Shown one piece after another: positions 1-7,316 of a stretch of 64,000 nucleotides of DNA. Source of the DNA: Candidatus Alistipes faecavium (GTDB taxonomy: Bacteria > Bacteroidota > Bacteroidia > Bacteroidales > Rikenellaceae). The notes under the pieces are model-generated. The model searched no databases. It was given only the letters and a program-made list of their open reading frames with translations, and had not been told where the DNA came from. The position numbers and the translations under genes were made by a program. The DNA lies in NCBI GenBank assembly GCA_019118605.1, contig DWYP01000010.1, forward strand, positions 1-64,000, given 5' to 3'. The number at the start of each line of letters is the position of its first letter. The first letter of the stretch is position 1.

Positions 1-1
1 A

Positions 2-1120
2 GCTTTCATAAGAAAAGTTGAGCGAGATATAGTCCGTAAGACCTTTGTAGATATGGATGGATTGCGGACCTCTGTGTATGCATCCTTGATTCGTTATTTG
101 GAAGAGAAGGAGTATATCAGGTGGAGGCCATTCGATGCTTCTTACGACAATGGGGCGACGATAGATGATTTGGATGAAGATAAGATTCGCAGTTTCATTC
201 AGGTTGCCCGTTCAAAACGAAATTTTCCACTTTCAGTGGATACGCCAATAAAAGAGTTGCTTACTCATTTAGATTTAATCGATGAGAATGATAGGATTGC
301 CAATGCTGCAATTCTGCTTTTCGGAAAGAAACCTCAAAAATATTTTATCACTTCGGAAGTGAAGTGTGTGCAGTTCTATGGTAATGTCGTGAGAAAACCG
401 ATGCCTGCATATCAAATATATCGCGGTGATGTGTTTGAATTGGTGGATCAGGCAACAAGTTTTGTGATGAGTCGTGTAGATAATTGGGTAGGAACTCGTG
501 ACGAAGGAGAAACAGCATCTGTTCCAACGCGTCCGGAATTGCCTATTGATGCAGTTAAAGAGGCGATTGTAAATGCCGTTTGCCATAGAGATTACACAAG
601 TAATGCAAGTGTTCAGGTGATGCTATTCCGAAATAGGCTGGAGATATGGAATCCGGGGCAATTACCGTATGGACTTACGGTACAGAAACTTCAAGGCCCT
701 CATAAGTCGCTGCCGACTAATCCTCTGATAGCTGATCCGATGTATTGGAAAGGGTATATCGAGAAGGTTGGTACCGGTACGGAGGATATTATTGAGAAAT
801 GTCGTGATTATGGATTGAAGACTCCGGAGTTTTATCAAGAGGAAGATTTCAGAGTAGTCATCTGGAGGGCAGCAGAAGAAAGGCAAAGTGATCCAAAGCG
901 ATCCAAAGACGATCCAAAGACGATCCAAAGCGATCCAAAAGAAGTAGAAGACCTTATAGGATTGATAAAAAATAATCCTTCGATATCAAGAGCAGAACTT
1001 GCAAGACAACTTGATTTGAGTGAACGACAAGTGCGTAAGATGATGGATCAGTTACGAGCAGATGAAAGACTGACCAGAAAAGGAGGTAAAACAGGAGAAT
1101 GGATAATAATTGATAAATAA
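2..1120 (+). CDS. Schlafen/AlbA_2-type ATP-binding putative transcriptional regulator, 5'-truncated by the window edge
   Basis: The reading frame stays open from base 2 to the TAA at 1118-1120, so the listed ATG at 53 is internal and the N-terminal part lies outside the window. What remains matches the C-terminal half of AlbA_2 (Schlafen-like) regulators: a GHKL-like segment with EAIVNAVCHRDY and GTGTEDIIEKC, then a winged-helix segment (SRAELARQLDLSERQVRKMM) for DNA binding. Between them is a low-complexity linker built from repeated GATCCAAAG units encoding S/D-D-P-K. It is clearly more AT-rich than the rest of the window, which suggests horizontal acquisition. A strong hairpin terminator follows the stop. 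The family call is confident. The regulatory role is inferred from the family. Confidence 0.8.
   Translation, partial: AFIRKVERDIVRKTFVDMDGLRTSVYASLIRYLEEKEYIRWRPFDASYDNGATIDDLDEDKIRSFIQVARSKRNFPLSVDTPIKELLTHLDLIDENDRIANAAILLFGKKPQKYFITSEVKCVQFYGNVVRKPMPAYQIYRGDVFELVDQATSFVMSRVDNWVGTRDEGETASVPTRPELPIDAVKEAIVNAVCHRDYTSNASVQVMLFRNRLEIWNPGQLPYGLTVQKLQGPHKSLPTNPLIADPMYWKGYIEKVGTGTEDIIEKCRDYGLKTPEFYQEEDFRVVIWRAAEERQSDPKRSKDDPKTIQSDPKEVEDLIGLIKNNPSISRAELARQLDLSERQVRKMMDQLRADERLTRKGGKTGEWIIIDK
890..945 (+). repeat. In-frame GATCCAAAG microrepeat inside the AlbA_2 gene
   Basis: Four near-perfect copies of GATCCAAAG spaced 9-12 bases apart encode an SDPK/DDPK-rich linker between the ATPase-like part and the winged helix. 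Such tracts can change length by slippage, which here would alter only linker length when the change is a multiple of three. Confidence 0.7.
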
Positions 1121-1127
1121 GATAAAG

Positions 1128-1166
1128 TAGCCAAATCCTTGCATTATTAAGGATTTTGGCTATTTT
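1128..1166 (+). terminator. Intrinsic terminator after the AlbA_2 gene
   Basis: A 13-bp stem (TAGCCAAATCCTT paired with AAGGATTTTGGCTA, one bulged T) with an 8-nt loop is followed directly by TTTTT. It begins 7 bases after the stop codon and closes off the accessory gene. Confidence 0.85.
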
Positions 1167-1353
1167 TGCAGCTGAGTTATTTGACAGTCAAACATAGCGA
1201 AACGTTGAAATTTGCACGGTCTCTTAGTCGTTACTACTATTTCTCAAATAATTCGCTAAAAGTTTATTCTTCAACTGGTTAAGTCAAACTGTTGAAAATC
1301 TAAAATAATGCGTGAATCGGATGCCGGGGCACACGATTGCCTCTTCCGAAAAA

Positions 1354-1571
1354 TTTGTCTCTGCGCTCGGCTTTGCGTATCTTTGACTTCGTCTTAGATA
1401 GGATGCGCCTCGGCATAGCCAAATCGGAAAACTCCGTTTTCGTTTGTCTCTGCGCTCGGCTTTCTCTATCTTTGACTTCGTCTTAGATAGGATGCGCCTC
1501 GGCATAGCCAAACCGGAAAACTCCGTTTTCGTTTGTCTCTGCGCTCGGCTTTTCACTATCTTTGACTTCGA
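1354..1571 (+). repeat. Tandem 89-bp promoter-bearing repeat, 2.4 copies
   Basis: The units start at 1354, 1443 and 1532 (period exactly 89); the third is cut off after about 40 bases. Every unit begins with TTTG, then 20-21 bases, then TATCTTTG, which is the Bacteroidota -33/-7 promoter layout. The rest of the unit contains a short GAAAAC/GTTTTC inverted repeat. The last copy sits 40 bases before the ATG of the protease gene. The 1121-1603 gap otherwise holds only the terminator and AT-rich sequence with no gene. Confidence 0.85.
1532..1564 (+). promoter_or_regulatory. Promoter of the retropepsin-like gene (third repeat copy)
   Basis: TTTG at 1532-1535 and TATCTTTG at 1557-1564, separated by 21 bases, match the Bacteroidota housekeeping promoter. 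Transcription would start near 1571, giving a leader of about 33 nt before the ATG at 1604. Equivalent promoters lie at 1354-1385 and 1443-1474. Confidence 0.7.
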
Positions 1572-1603
1572 ACTCCGGCTTCCGGGCCGAAAAACGTAAC
1601 GGT

Positions 1604-2923
1604 ATGAATCTGACGAAGAACCTTCTTCTGCTTGCGATGTCTCTTGTGGCGACGCTGTTCCCCCTGTCCCGTCCCGTGGCGCAGAATGCTGCGAATCAGA
1701 CCATGGCCGCACTACTGAATGACGGGGATCTTTTCCGCCTCGGAGACGGCTACACACGCCTGAAAGACTCCCTGTCATACGACCTGTTGCGATTGCTTGC
1801 CGAGGCGCAGCTCGACGTAGGCTTCAACCGTCTGGAGCAGGCCGCCGTCGCAATGGACAGCCTGCTGCTCTGTCATCAGGACGCTCTGGGGCCGGAGGGA
1901 TCCCTGAACCTTGCTTCGCTGCGGGCCATGAACCTGCTGAACCTTGGCCTGTATGCGGCGGCCGGACAGGCCGGAGCGGATCTTGTTGCGGCCCTTAATG
2001 ATAACCTGCCGCTCGAATCCATGTTCGGATTGGTCTTCATCGAACGTGTAGGCCGCAGCCTTGCAGACGTTCCGCCTCCTACCGTATCACGCCCGGCTCA
2101 TACGGTCAGCGTGCCGCTGCGCAAGGACTCTGTCGGCCGGGGCCAACACCTTTATATACCTGTGGAGGTCAACGGTGTAACGCGCGATTTCATCTTTGAT
2201 ACGGGCTGCTCGTTCGGCCATTTTGTATCCGAACGCTATGCACGGGATGCAGGCCTGCGGATTCTGGCCGATTCGATTCCCGTTGCGGGTATGAACCTCG
2301 GCTTCGTAAAACTTGCCACGGCCGATTCGATGCGGGTGGGGGAGATCACCCTCCGTCATCCGGTGTTCCTGGTTGCCTCTCATGACCCGAGTGTCGATTC
2401 GCTCTTTTCCTACGACGGAGTTCTCGACAATCGGTTCCTGTGCGAAGTGGGAGAGGTTACTCTCGACAACGAAAACGGCCGCTGCCTGTTTCCCGCTCCG
2501 AGCGACTCCTCCGACTGGGATGTTCATCGGCTGCCGAACATGTATTTCTCGTCGAATCAGCCCTACGTCCGGATTGCGTATCGAGGAGAGTCGCTCGACC
2601 TGCATTTTGACACCGGAAACGTGAAAAGTGACCTGGGCCCGGCTTTTGCGCGGCGTTTCCCGGATGCTGTTGCGGGACTTGATGCGCATGCCACGCAGCG
2701 GGGCGGTTTCGGTGGGGTAGTCGAACAACGGAGTGTGACGCTTCCGACGTTCGAGTTCACCCTTTCAGAGCTTCCTGTGCGACTCATCCATACGGAGGTT
2801 CTTCTGGGTGATCCTACCTCGGCGATGCCGGATGTCTCCGGCTCCCTCGGCGCCGATTTTGTGCTGTACTTCAAACGCTTGACAATAGACTACCGGAATA
2901 TGTTCGTTTCCGGAGACCTCTGA
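1604..2923 (+). CDS. Exported bilobed retropepsin-like aspartyl protease
   Basis: I chose the ATG at 1604 because it starts a signal peptide (charged MNLTKN then a hydrophobic stretch ending near PVAQ). The longer listed ORF begins at a TTG inside the promoter element. The 439-aa protein has an N-terminal helical region (about residues 25-150) and then two lobes, each with an aspartic protease D-T-G signature: IFDTGCSFGHF (Asp199) and HFDTGNVKSDLG (Asp336). Two lobes in one chain resemble pepsin-like bilobed enzymes, whereas retropepsins are homodimers. The second lobe's GNV differs from the usual G[ST]S, so activity is not certain. It probably acts in the periplasm. No co-transcribed partner is seen. 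Confidence 0.75.
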   Translation: MNLTKNLLLLAMSLVATLFPLSRPVAQNAANQTMAALLNDGDLFRLGDGYTRLKDSLSYDLLRLLAEAQLDVGFNRLEQAAVAMDSLLLCHQDALGPEGSLNLASLRAMNLLNLGLYAAAGQAGADLVAALNDNLPLESMFGLVFIERVGRSLADVPPPTVSRPAHTVSVPLRKDSVGRGQHLYIPVEVNGVTRDFIFDTGCSFGHFVSERYARDAGLRILADSIPVAGMNLGFVKLATADSMRVGEITLRHPVFLVASHDPSVDSLFSYDGVLDNRFLCEVGEVTLDNENGRCLFPAPSDSSDWDVHRLPNMYFSSNQPYVRIAYRGESLDLHFDTGNVKSDLGPAFARRFPDAVAGLDAHATQRGGFGGVVEQRSVTLPTFEFTLSELPVRLIHTEVLLGDPTSAMPDVSGSLGADFVLYFKRLTIDYRNMFVSGDL

Positions 2924-3415
2924 AAACCTCTTGCGAGGACAGATTGCCGCACGACGGCCCGTGACAACACGTGCGAGACCGAAGACAACATGCTTGTTGC
3001 TCTTTTGTACTTATATATAAGATATTGTAATATAAGAAGTTGCTGCTGTGCCGATTTCCGTTGAAATGTCTGCCTGCCGCCAAGAGCCTCGGAAGTCGGC
3101 GTTGTAAGACACCCCGGCACTTGCAGCTGTTTGCTGCAAACTCCTCGGCAAACCCGATATTTGTATGCGAGACAGTAGAACCGGTCCGAGTAATTCTTTA
3201 TATAGGTAGGAACCCCGCAAGTCCGCGAACCAATGCTTCTTCCGGCGGTTCTTCCAGCGGTTCTTCCTCACGTGTCAGCCTGTAATCTCCATGTACTTAT
3301 TTTCTCGTATGTCAGCTCGCCGGTGCCTCCTGATGCGTTTTGAGCCCGTGGGTGCTGATTTCGCATTCATGCGCAGCGAGAGAAGATGATAAGAGAAGTT
3401 TCGCGTTTTAATTTT

Positions 3416-3528
3416 GCAGCGCCGCTTATCAAAGTCATATTTAGCCTCACAATGCCGCTTATCAGAGGCATATTTAACCTCGCAGCGCTGCTTATCAAAG
3501 GCATATTTAGCCTCGCAGAACCGCCTGT
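3416..3528. repeat. 33-bp tandem repeat, about 3.5 copies
   Basis: The core GCTTATCA recurs at 3424, 3457 and 3490, exactly 33 bases apart, followed each time by a CATATTTA box; a fourth copy is degenerate. Because 33 is a multiple of three it produces a repetitive minus-strand ORF (3367-3564, repeating RLNMPLIS). I regard that ORF as a by-product, not a gene. Confidence 0.75.
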
Positions 3529-3610
3529 AAAAAGTCTTTTAGCATAGCTTGTTACAAGCCTCACTGCTTATCTCCGCTCTATTATTTAACATAATGTAAA
3601 TATTATTTCA

Positions 3611-3618
3611 TATCTTTG
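3611..3618 (+). promoter_or_regulatory. Bacteroidota -7 element upstream of a small ORF
   Basis: TATCTTTG in an AT-rich context, with a TTTA about 22 bases upstream as a possible -33 element. The next start codon is the ATG at 3720, so the transcript would carry a leader of about 95 nt. Confidence 0.5.
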
Positions 3619-3719
3619 TGCTGTATTGATTATCCGACTATTAGAAAAAATCCGTACTCACGTATCGTCACAAACCTAAGGTAACATTTGTATAATCAAC
3701 CCATTAACACCAAATTACC

Positions 3720-3890
3720 ATGCTCTCAGAAAAACAAAAGCGCGTCCTTTTCGGGACGACAATCCGGCGCAGACCGCAGTACGTGCGGGTGCCTTTACAG
3801 ACCGTAAACGGAGTGCACGAACTCAAATCCGATCTCCAATTCGAAAGAATTTTACCCGCCTATGAGGCGGCAAGGGTTCCGGAAGTTTAG
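3720..3890 (+). CDS. Possible small conserved-type protein, 56 aa, function unknown
   Basis: This ORF is below the cut-off of the supplied track. It runs from ATG (MLSEKQKRVLFG...) to TAG and is preceded by a TATCTTTG promoter and an A/C-rich leader that is open for ribosome loading. The product is basic in its first half (QKRVLFGTTIRRRPQYVR) and mixed in the second. It has no membrane segment, signal peptide or cysteines. I do not recognise a family. Promoter, leader and a lack of competing ORFs support it. Its short length keeps confidence modest. Confidence 0.45.
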   Translation: MLSEKQKRVLFGTTIRRRPQYVRVPLQTVNGVHELKSDLQFERILPAYEAARVPEV

Positions 3891-4080
3891 CTCCTGAACA
3901 TGATGCCCGGCACCCCTCATATCCCGTGCCGCCCGGCATTCCTGCACCGATACACGTCGCCTTGCAACCCATCGACGGCACAAGACCGACCACCGGCACC
4001 CGGCGTCGCCGCGACATTGCGCACGGCATACGGCATGCTGCGGCATATGCCTGCGACAGCCCGCCGAATGCCACGCCTCG

Positions 4081-4611
4081 CTATAGATCGCATACCATAA
4101 TATATTCCTTTTCGGTCTCGCGAAAGACCCTGAATCCCGCCTTGAGATACATGGCGTATGCGAAATTGGCCTTCTGTACCGACAGCGAGACCCTTGCAAA
4201 ATCCTCTTTTTTCAGCGCCTCAAGCATCGCCCGCAAAAGCCGCTTTCCGATTCCGCGCTTGCGGAACAGCGCCTTGACGGACATCGCCAGCTCGGGAATC
4301 CCGCCTGCCACCTGCCCGAATCCTGCCGTGGCGCGACACCATACGACCCCGACAATCCGACCGCCGATTTCGGCACACAGGGCCCTATCCGACCTTTGTG
4401 TCCCGAAACCCTCGTAATAGATGCTCAGCGCGGGGTCATCGACGACGTCCCGGGACGGGGGATCCGCACCTTCGGGCACAAAAATCGCGTCGTATAGGAA
4501 ATCTTTCAACAGCCCGTATTCCTCTTCCCGCAGCGGGCGAACGATGCCACCGCCGGACGTTGTGTCCTGCGGCAGATCCTCTTTTGTGGAGCTTATCGGA
4601 TTGTCCGGCAT
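4081..4611 (-). CDS. GNAT family N-acetyltransferase
   Basis: The 176-aa product has the length and layout of a single-domain GNAT acyltransferase using acetyl-CoA. The acetyl-CoA binding motif A is visible as the strand ELAMSVKALF followed by the pyrophosphate loop RKRGIGKRLL (about residues 112-124). The late strand/helix pair ends in ANFAYAMYLKAGFRVF, the usual motif B region. The substrate cannot be read from the sequence. It stands alone, flanked by noncoding sequence on both sides. The start at MPDNPISS is the only reasonable one, although the first 20 residues are low-complexity. Confidence 0.8.
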   Translation of the reverse strand: MPDNPISSTKEDLPQDTTSGGGIVRPLREEEYGLLKDFLYDAIFVPEGADPPSRDVVDDPALSIYYEGFGTQRSDRALCAEIGGRIVGVVWCRATAGFGQVAGGIPELAMSVKALFRKRGIGKRLLRAMLEALKKEDFARVSLSVQKANFAYAMYLKAGFRVFRETEKEYIMVCDL

Positions 4612-4921
4612 TTCAGTTGTCTTTTGTTTTCATGAATCCGTTCCGGAGCATGCAGTCCCGGTTTTCCGCTTCGCCGCCGCCAAACGCCTCCTTGCCCTTT
4701 GGCGTTGACGGAGGCCCCGCGTTCATTTTTCTGTGGAGGATGTGCCCGGCTCGGGTCGAAATATGCCTACCGCATATGCCGTTCCGGTGAATTCCCGGGC
4801 GGTGAAAAACCTTCAAAATCGAGCCCTGACGCTTCCTGACGGGGCTTTTGACCCTTCCGGAGGCGCGATTTTATCCCTCCGAGAACGCGATATTCCCTAC
4901 CGCAGGCCGGGAGGCAGGATT
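4612..4921. other. 310-bp gene-free GC-rich stretch
   Basis: No supported gene. The plus-strand ORFs here (4398-4790, 4733-5536) are shadows or extensions antisense to the XRE gene. An imperfect AGCCC/GGGCT hairpin near 4830-4855 could act as a weak terminator, but nothing firm can be said. Confidence 0.5.
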
Positions 4922-5464
4922 TTATCGCATTGTCGGGAGGTAACTTTCGCACGTTCCGTCGGTGTAGCAGATCACCACGCGCGCGACTTCCGACTGTCGG
5001 GTGTGTCCGTATGTTTCCGCACCCGGGGACACGGCATTTCGATCGGTTCGGACGTCCGGCCCTCCGACGCTTTGCCCGGAGCCGAATCCCGGGATGTTAC
5101 CCTGCGGGGCCGCCGACCGCCCGGCTGCGGGTTGGTGCGCGGACATTGCTTCGGCAATATCGAAGAGTCCGCCCTGAAACGTCCGGTTCGTGTTCTCGTC
5201 CGCTGCGGATCCGGTGGCAGCTGCCGACGACGTATTTTCCCGGGCGGGGACATCGGAGCGGTACATGTGCGGGGAGTCGAGCAGCAGCCAGTCGGGATTG
5301 ATCTGCGGGAAGCGGCGGAGGATTTTGCAGAGGAGGTCGAGGCTTGGTTTGTTTCTCTCGGAGAGGATGTGGGAGATGACGGCCGGACTGATGTCGAGGA
5401 GTTCGGCCAGCTGCCCGGGCTTCAACCCTTCGCGCTGCATCAATTCGAGAATTTTGGCTTTCAT
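4922..5464 (-). CDS. XRE-type helix-turn-helix transcriptional regulator
   Basis: The ATG at 5464 (MKAKILELMQREGLKPGQ) is chosen over the listed upstream start because a -7 promoter element (5479-5486) lies just before it. The 180-aa product has a classic five-helix HTH_3 domain at residues 4-50 (GQLAELLDISPAVISHILSE) and then a long, probably disordered Ala/Gly/Ser/Pro-rich region to a short C-terminal beta-like end. No ligand or dimerisation domain is recognisable. The upstream 600 bases carry many TTTAC...GTAAA inverted repeats, so it probably controls its own transcription. Its promoter and start codon are duplicated at 7157-7217. Confidence 0.8.
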   Translation of the reverse strand: MKAKILELMQREGLKPGQLAELLDISPAVISHILSERNKPSLDLLCKILRRFPQINPDWLLLDSPHMYRSDVPARENTSSAAATGSAADENTNRTFQGGLFDIAEAMSAHQPAAGRSAAPQGNIPGFGSGQSVGGPDVRTDRNAVSPGAETYGHTRQSEVARVVICYTDGTCESYLPTMR

Positions 5465-5520
5465 GGGCGTATTTTTTACAAATATAAAGACTTTTCTTTT
5501 GTAAAGCAAGAAAATTCTAC
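5460..5520 (-). repeat. 61-bp promoter/start segment of the XRE gene, copy 1
   Basis: Identical over 61 bases to 7157-7217 (offset 1697). It contains the XRE gene's start codon, the -7 element and TTTAC/GTAAA half-sites. Identity ends abruptly on both sides, as expected for a recent duplication. Confidence 0.95.
5479..5486 (-). promoter_or_regulatory. -7 element of the XRE gene, embedded in an operator-like palindrome
   Basis: Read on the minus strand this is TATATTTG, with TTGC 19 bases upstream as -33 element. TTTACAAA-like half-sites overlap both elements. The predicted start point leaves only about 7-9 nt before the ATG, so the mRNA may be nearly leaderless. Repressor binding here would block RNA polymerase. 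Confidence 0.65.
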
Positions 5521-6043
5521 ATTTGTAAAATGTTAATAAGTGTGGATAAAGTTTACAATTGTCAATGTAAAAATATGGTTAAAAGTGAATGAACCGACAA
5601 ATATGAACCGGATATTTAAATATAATGCATAAAATACTGGTAAATCGATAAGTTACATATCTATTTTACCCTGATGCGCCTGCTAACCCGCCCGTACGTC
5701 CTTCCGGGGCCCAAATGATTCAATTGACACTTTAATACATTTTCGTAAAATACTGGTTGTAGTATACTTAATTATGAAAGTTTAGTGCTTTGATTCCGGT
5801 TTTTCGGGTGAAAATCGGCGCTTTACCACCCTGTTTGCCGATTTTACTGATTGTAGAAATCAACAATGTGTCGACCTTTACGTATTTTACAAACGTAAAT
5901 GTTCATCCTCCTTACATCGGTTGCTGAGTTTAACAAATGTAAATTACCCTACCCTTTCCTACCGATTTTTGACATTTTGACCGTTTTACGAACTGCGCTC
6001 GATTCATTTTGCTGAAAAATGCTGAAAGCGGATATATTATGTT
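5521..6043. promoter_or_regulatory. AT-rich region with a field of TTTAC/GTAAA inverted repeats and one perfect DnaA box
   Basis: No gene is seen in the 5465-6122 gap. TTTAC-N4-GTAAA type sites occur at about 5887-5900 (TTTACAAACGTAAA) and 5930-5945 (AACAAATGTAAA), with looser ones near 5521-5531, 5551-5571 and 5745. The sequence TAAAATACTGGT is present near 5630 and 5747. TGTGGATAA at 5541-5549 is the exact complement of the DnaA box TTATCCACA. The array most likely serves the adjacent XRE regulator. A replication role is possible but unsupported by only one perfect box. Confidence 0.55.
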
Positions 6044-6085
6044 AAATAAAAAAGAACAGGGCAGTGTTGATAACACACTACCCTG
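6044..6085 (-). terminator. Intrinsic terminator of the HIT gene
   Basis: On the minus strand an 11-bp stem (CAGGGTAGTGT with ACACTGCCCTG, one G-U pair) and a 7-nt loop are followed by TTCTTTTTTATTT. It lies about 40 bases after the HIT stop codon. Confidence 0.85.
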
Positions 6086-6122
6086 CTGCAAATCAGCTAA
6101 ATGTATATTTGTTAACAGCCGT

Positions 6123-6509
6123 TTATTTCGACAGCTTCTCGGCGATTTCCCGGAACTCATCCGGAGTGAGCTGGAGCTTTTCGCGGTGGAAATCGACGTC
6201 GCTTTCGCTCTGAATCGGGATCAGATGGATGTGTGCATGCGGCACTTCGAGGCCCAGCACCACCACTGCGACCTTTTTACAGGCTATTTCGCGCTTGATT
6301 TTCGCAGCAACTTTTTTAGCGAAAACCATCATCCCTGCAAGCGTCTCGTCGTCGAGGTCAAACAGGTAGTCCACCTCCTGCTTGGGTACTACGAGCGTGT
6401 GCCCCTTGGCGAGCGGATTGATGTCCAGGAATGCATAATAACGGTCGTCTTCGGCGACCTTGTACGAGGGGATCTCCCCTGCGATGATGCGTGAGAAAAT
6501 GGTTGCCAT
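6123..6509 (-). CDS. HIT family nucleotide hydrolase (HINT-like)
   Basis: A 128-aa protein of standard HIT length. The histidine triad HAHIHLIP is at residues 91-98, with the earlier conserved CKIIAGEIPS-like segment seen as FSRIIAGEIPSYKV and the FLDINPLAKGHTLVVP block. HIT proteins hydrolyse nucleoside phosphoramidates or adenylylated intermediates in the cytoplasm; the exact substrate is unknown. The first cysteine of the usual zinc site (normally CxFC) is replaced by FS, as in non-zinc members. It ends with its own terminator. Confidence 0.93.
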   Translation of the reverse strand: MATIFSRIIAGEIPSYKVAEDDRYYAFLDINPLAKGHTLVVPKQEVDYLFDLDDETLAGMMVFAKKVAAKIKREIACKKVAVVVLGLEVPHAHIHLIPIQSESDVDFHREKLQLTPDEFREIAEKLSK

Positions 6510-6524
6510 GGTGTTGGTTGTATT

Positions 6525-7037
6525 TTACAGGATTGTTATATCGACTACAGCGGCCCCTGCGGGCAGCTTGTTGTAAAGTCCCCAAAAGTAAAAAGTCGTC
6601 ACTACTGCCGGACTCGCCCCGTGGAGCCGTTTGTACCTCACGTTCCATATTATCGGGTCGGACTGGATGTCAACGGCCTGGGCGTCGAGTTTGTATCCGG
6701 GGTCTCCTGTGCGGTATTGTCCGATGAGCAGCGAATATTTGTCGAAGTCGATTGCGGGCAGATCGGTCCCCGACGGCGCAATGGCCGCGAACTCTTCCAT
6801 GCTGTTGATCAGGAAACACTCCGATTCGCCGTAATTGATTTCGCTGAATCCGAACTCCGGATCGGAATGCGAGTAGGAACTCGGGGGCAGGCAGGTTTCG
6901 AAAAAGGCACTCACCTCCTCGGGGGCGCTGGCGGGCGGTGTCCCGGTGATGTGAGAATCTTCCGTGTCGTCGCATGCGGCGAAACCTCCGCACAGGAGAA
7001 ACAGCAGGGCTGACATTGTGATGGCATTCGTTTTCAT
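6525..7037 (-). CDS. Putative lipoprotein, function unknown
   Basis: The first 22 residues are a lipoprotein signal: positive start, hydrophobic ALLFLLCGG and lipobox FAAC with Cys22, followed by acidic residues. The mature part (about 148 aa) is globular-looking and acidic, with an FDKYSLLIGQY block reminiscent of small immunoglobulin-like or protease-complex-inhibitor-type lipoproteins of Bacteroidota. I cannot assign a family. It starts 120 bases downstream of the duplicated XRE promoter segment (7157-7217), so that segment probably drives it. It ends 15 bases before the HIT start. Confidence 0.7.
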   Translation of the reverse strand: MKTNAITMSALLFLLCGGFAACDDTEDSHITGTPPASAPEEVSAFFETCLPPSSYSHSDPEFGFSEINYGESECFLINSMEEFAAIAPSGTDLPAIDFDKYSLLIGQYRTGDPGYKLDAQAVDIQSDPIIWNVRYKRLHGASPAVVTTFYFWGLYNKLPAGAAVVDITIL

Positions 7038-7074
7038 ATTTTGAGAGTTTTGGTGTATGTCCGAATTTGATCTT

Positions 7075-7157
7075 TATGGAAAAGGCTGCTTCCGTAAAAG
7101 GCTGCTTCCGTGTTCTCCCTCTCGCCTTTCTCCCTCTCGCCTTTCTCCCTCTCACCT
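7075..7157. repeat. Short tandem repeats in the lipoprotein leader
   Basis: Two copies of an AAAGGCTGCTTCCGT-like unit are followed by three copies of CTCCCTCTCGCCTTT (15 bp). These lie between the duplicated promoter segment and the lipoprotein start, in what would be its 5' leader. Confidence 0.8.
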
Positions 7158-7217
7158 TCATGGGCGTATTTTTTACAAATATAAAGACTTTTCTTTTGTA
7201 AAGCAAGAAAATTCTAC
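7157..7217 (-). repeat. 61-bp duplicated XRE promoter/start segment, copy 2
   Basis: Exact copy of 5460-5520. On the minus strand it supplies the TATATTTG -7 element, the operator half-sites and an ATG at 7161 that opens a short reading frame into the CTCCC repeats. The lipoprotein gene lies downstream. The upstream flank (7218-7316) is unrelated to the XRE upstream region. Confidence 0.95.
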
Positions 7218-7316
7218 TCTCCCTCTCACCTCTCACCCCCCCCCTGTTGCCGGGGACATTCTGGCGTTTCTCCGTTTTGCGGATCTGCGTTCCTGCTTTT
7301 CCTCCTGCGGGAAGGG

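Larger units (their letters stand above)
2924..3719. other. 796-bp gene-free stretch
   Basis: No convincing gene on either strand. ORFs of 66-86 codons at 3011-3285 are low-complexity and lack a plausible family match or start signal. The stretch holds a 33-bp tandem repeat (3416-3528) and, near its right end, a TATCTTTG promoter with a leader of about 100 nt leading to the small ORF at 3720. Confidence 0.6.

Noticed and set aside
1284-1778. 164-codon minus-strand ORF over the 89-bp repeats
   Set aside because: Its repetitive translation simply reflects the DNA repeat and it crosses into the protease signal peptide.
3040-3285. 81-codon plus-strand ORF in the 2.9-3.7 kb gap
   Set aside because: Biased composition, Ser/Gly-rich end, no promoter or family resemblance; the opposite-strand ORF is equally poor.
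5465-6120. Replication origin
   Set aside because: Only one perfect DnaA box and no neighbouring replication genes; kept only as a low-interest possibility.
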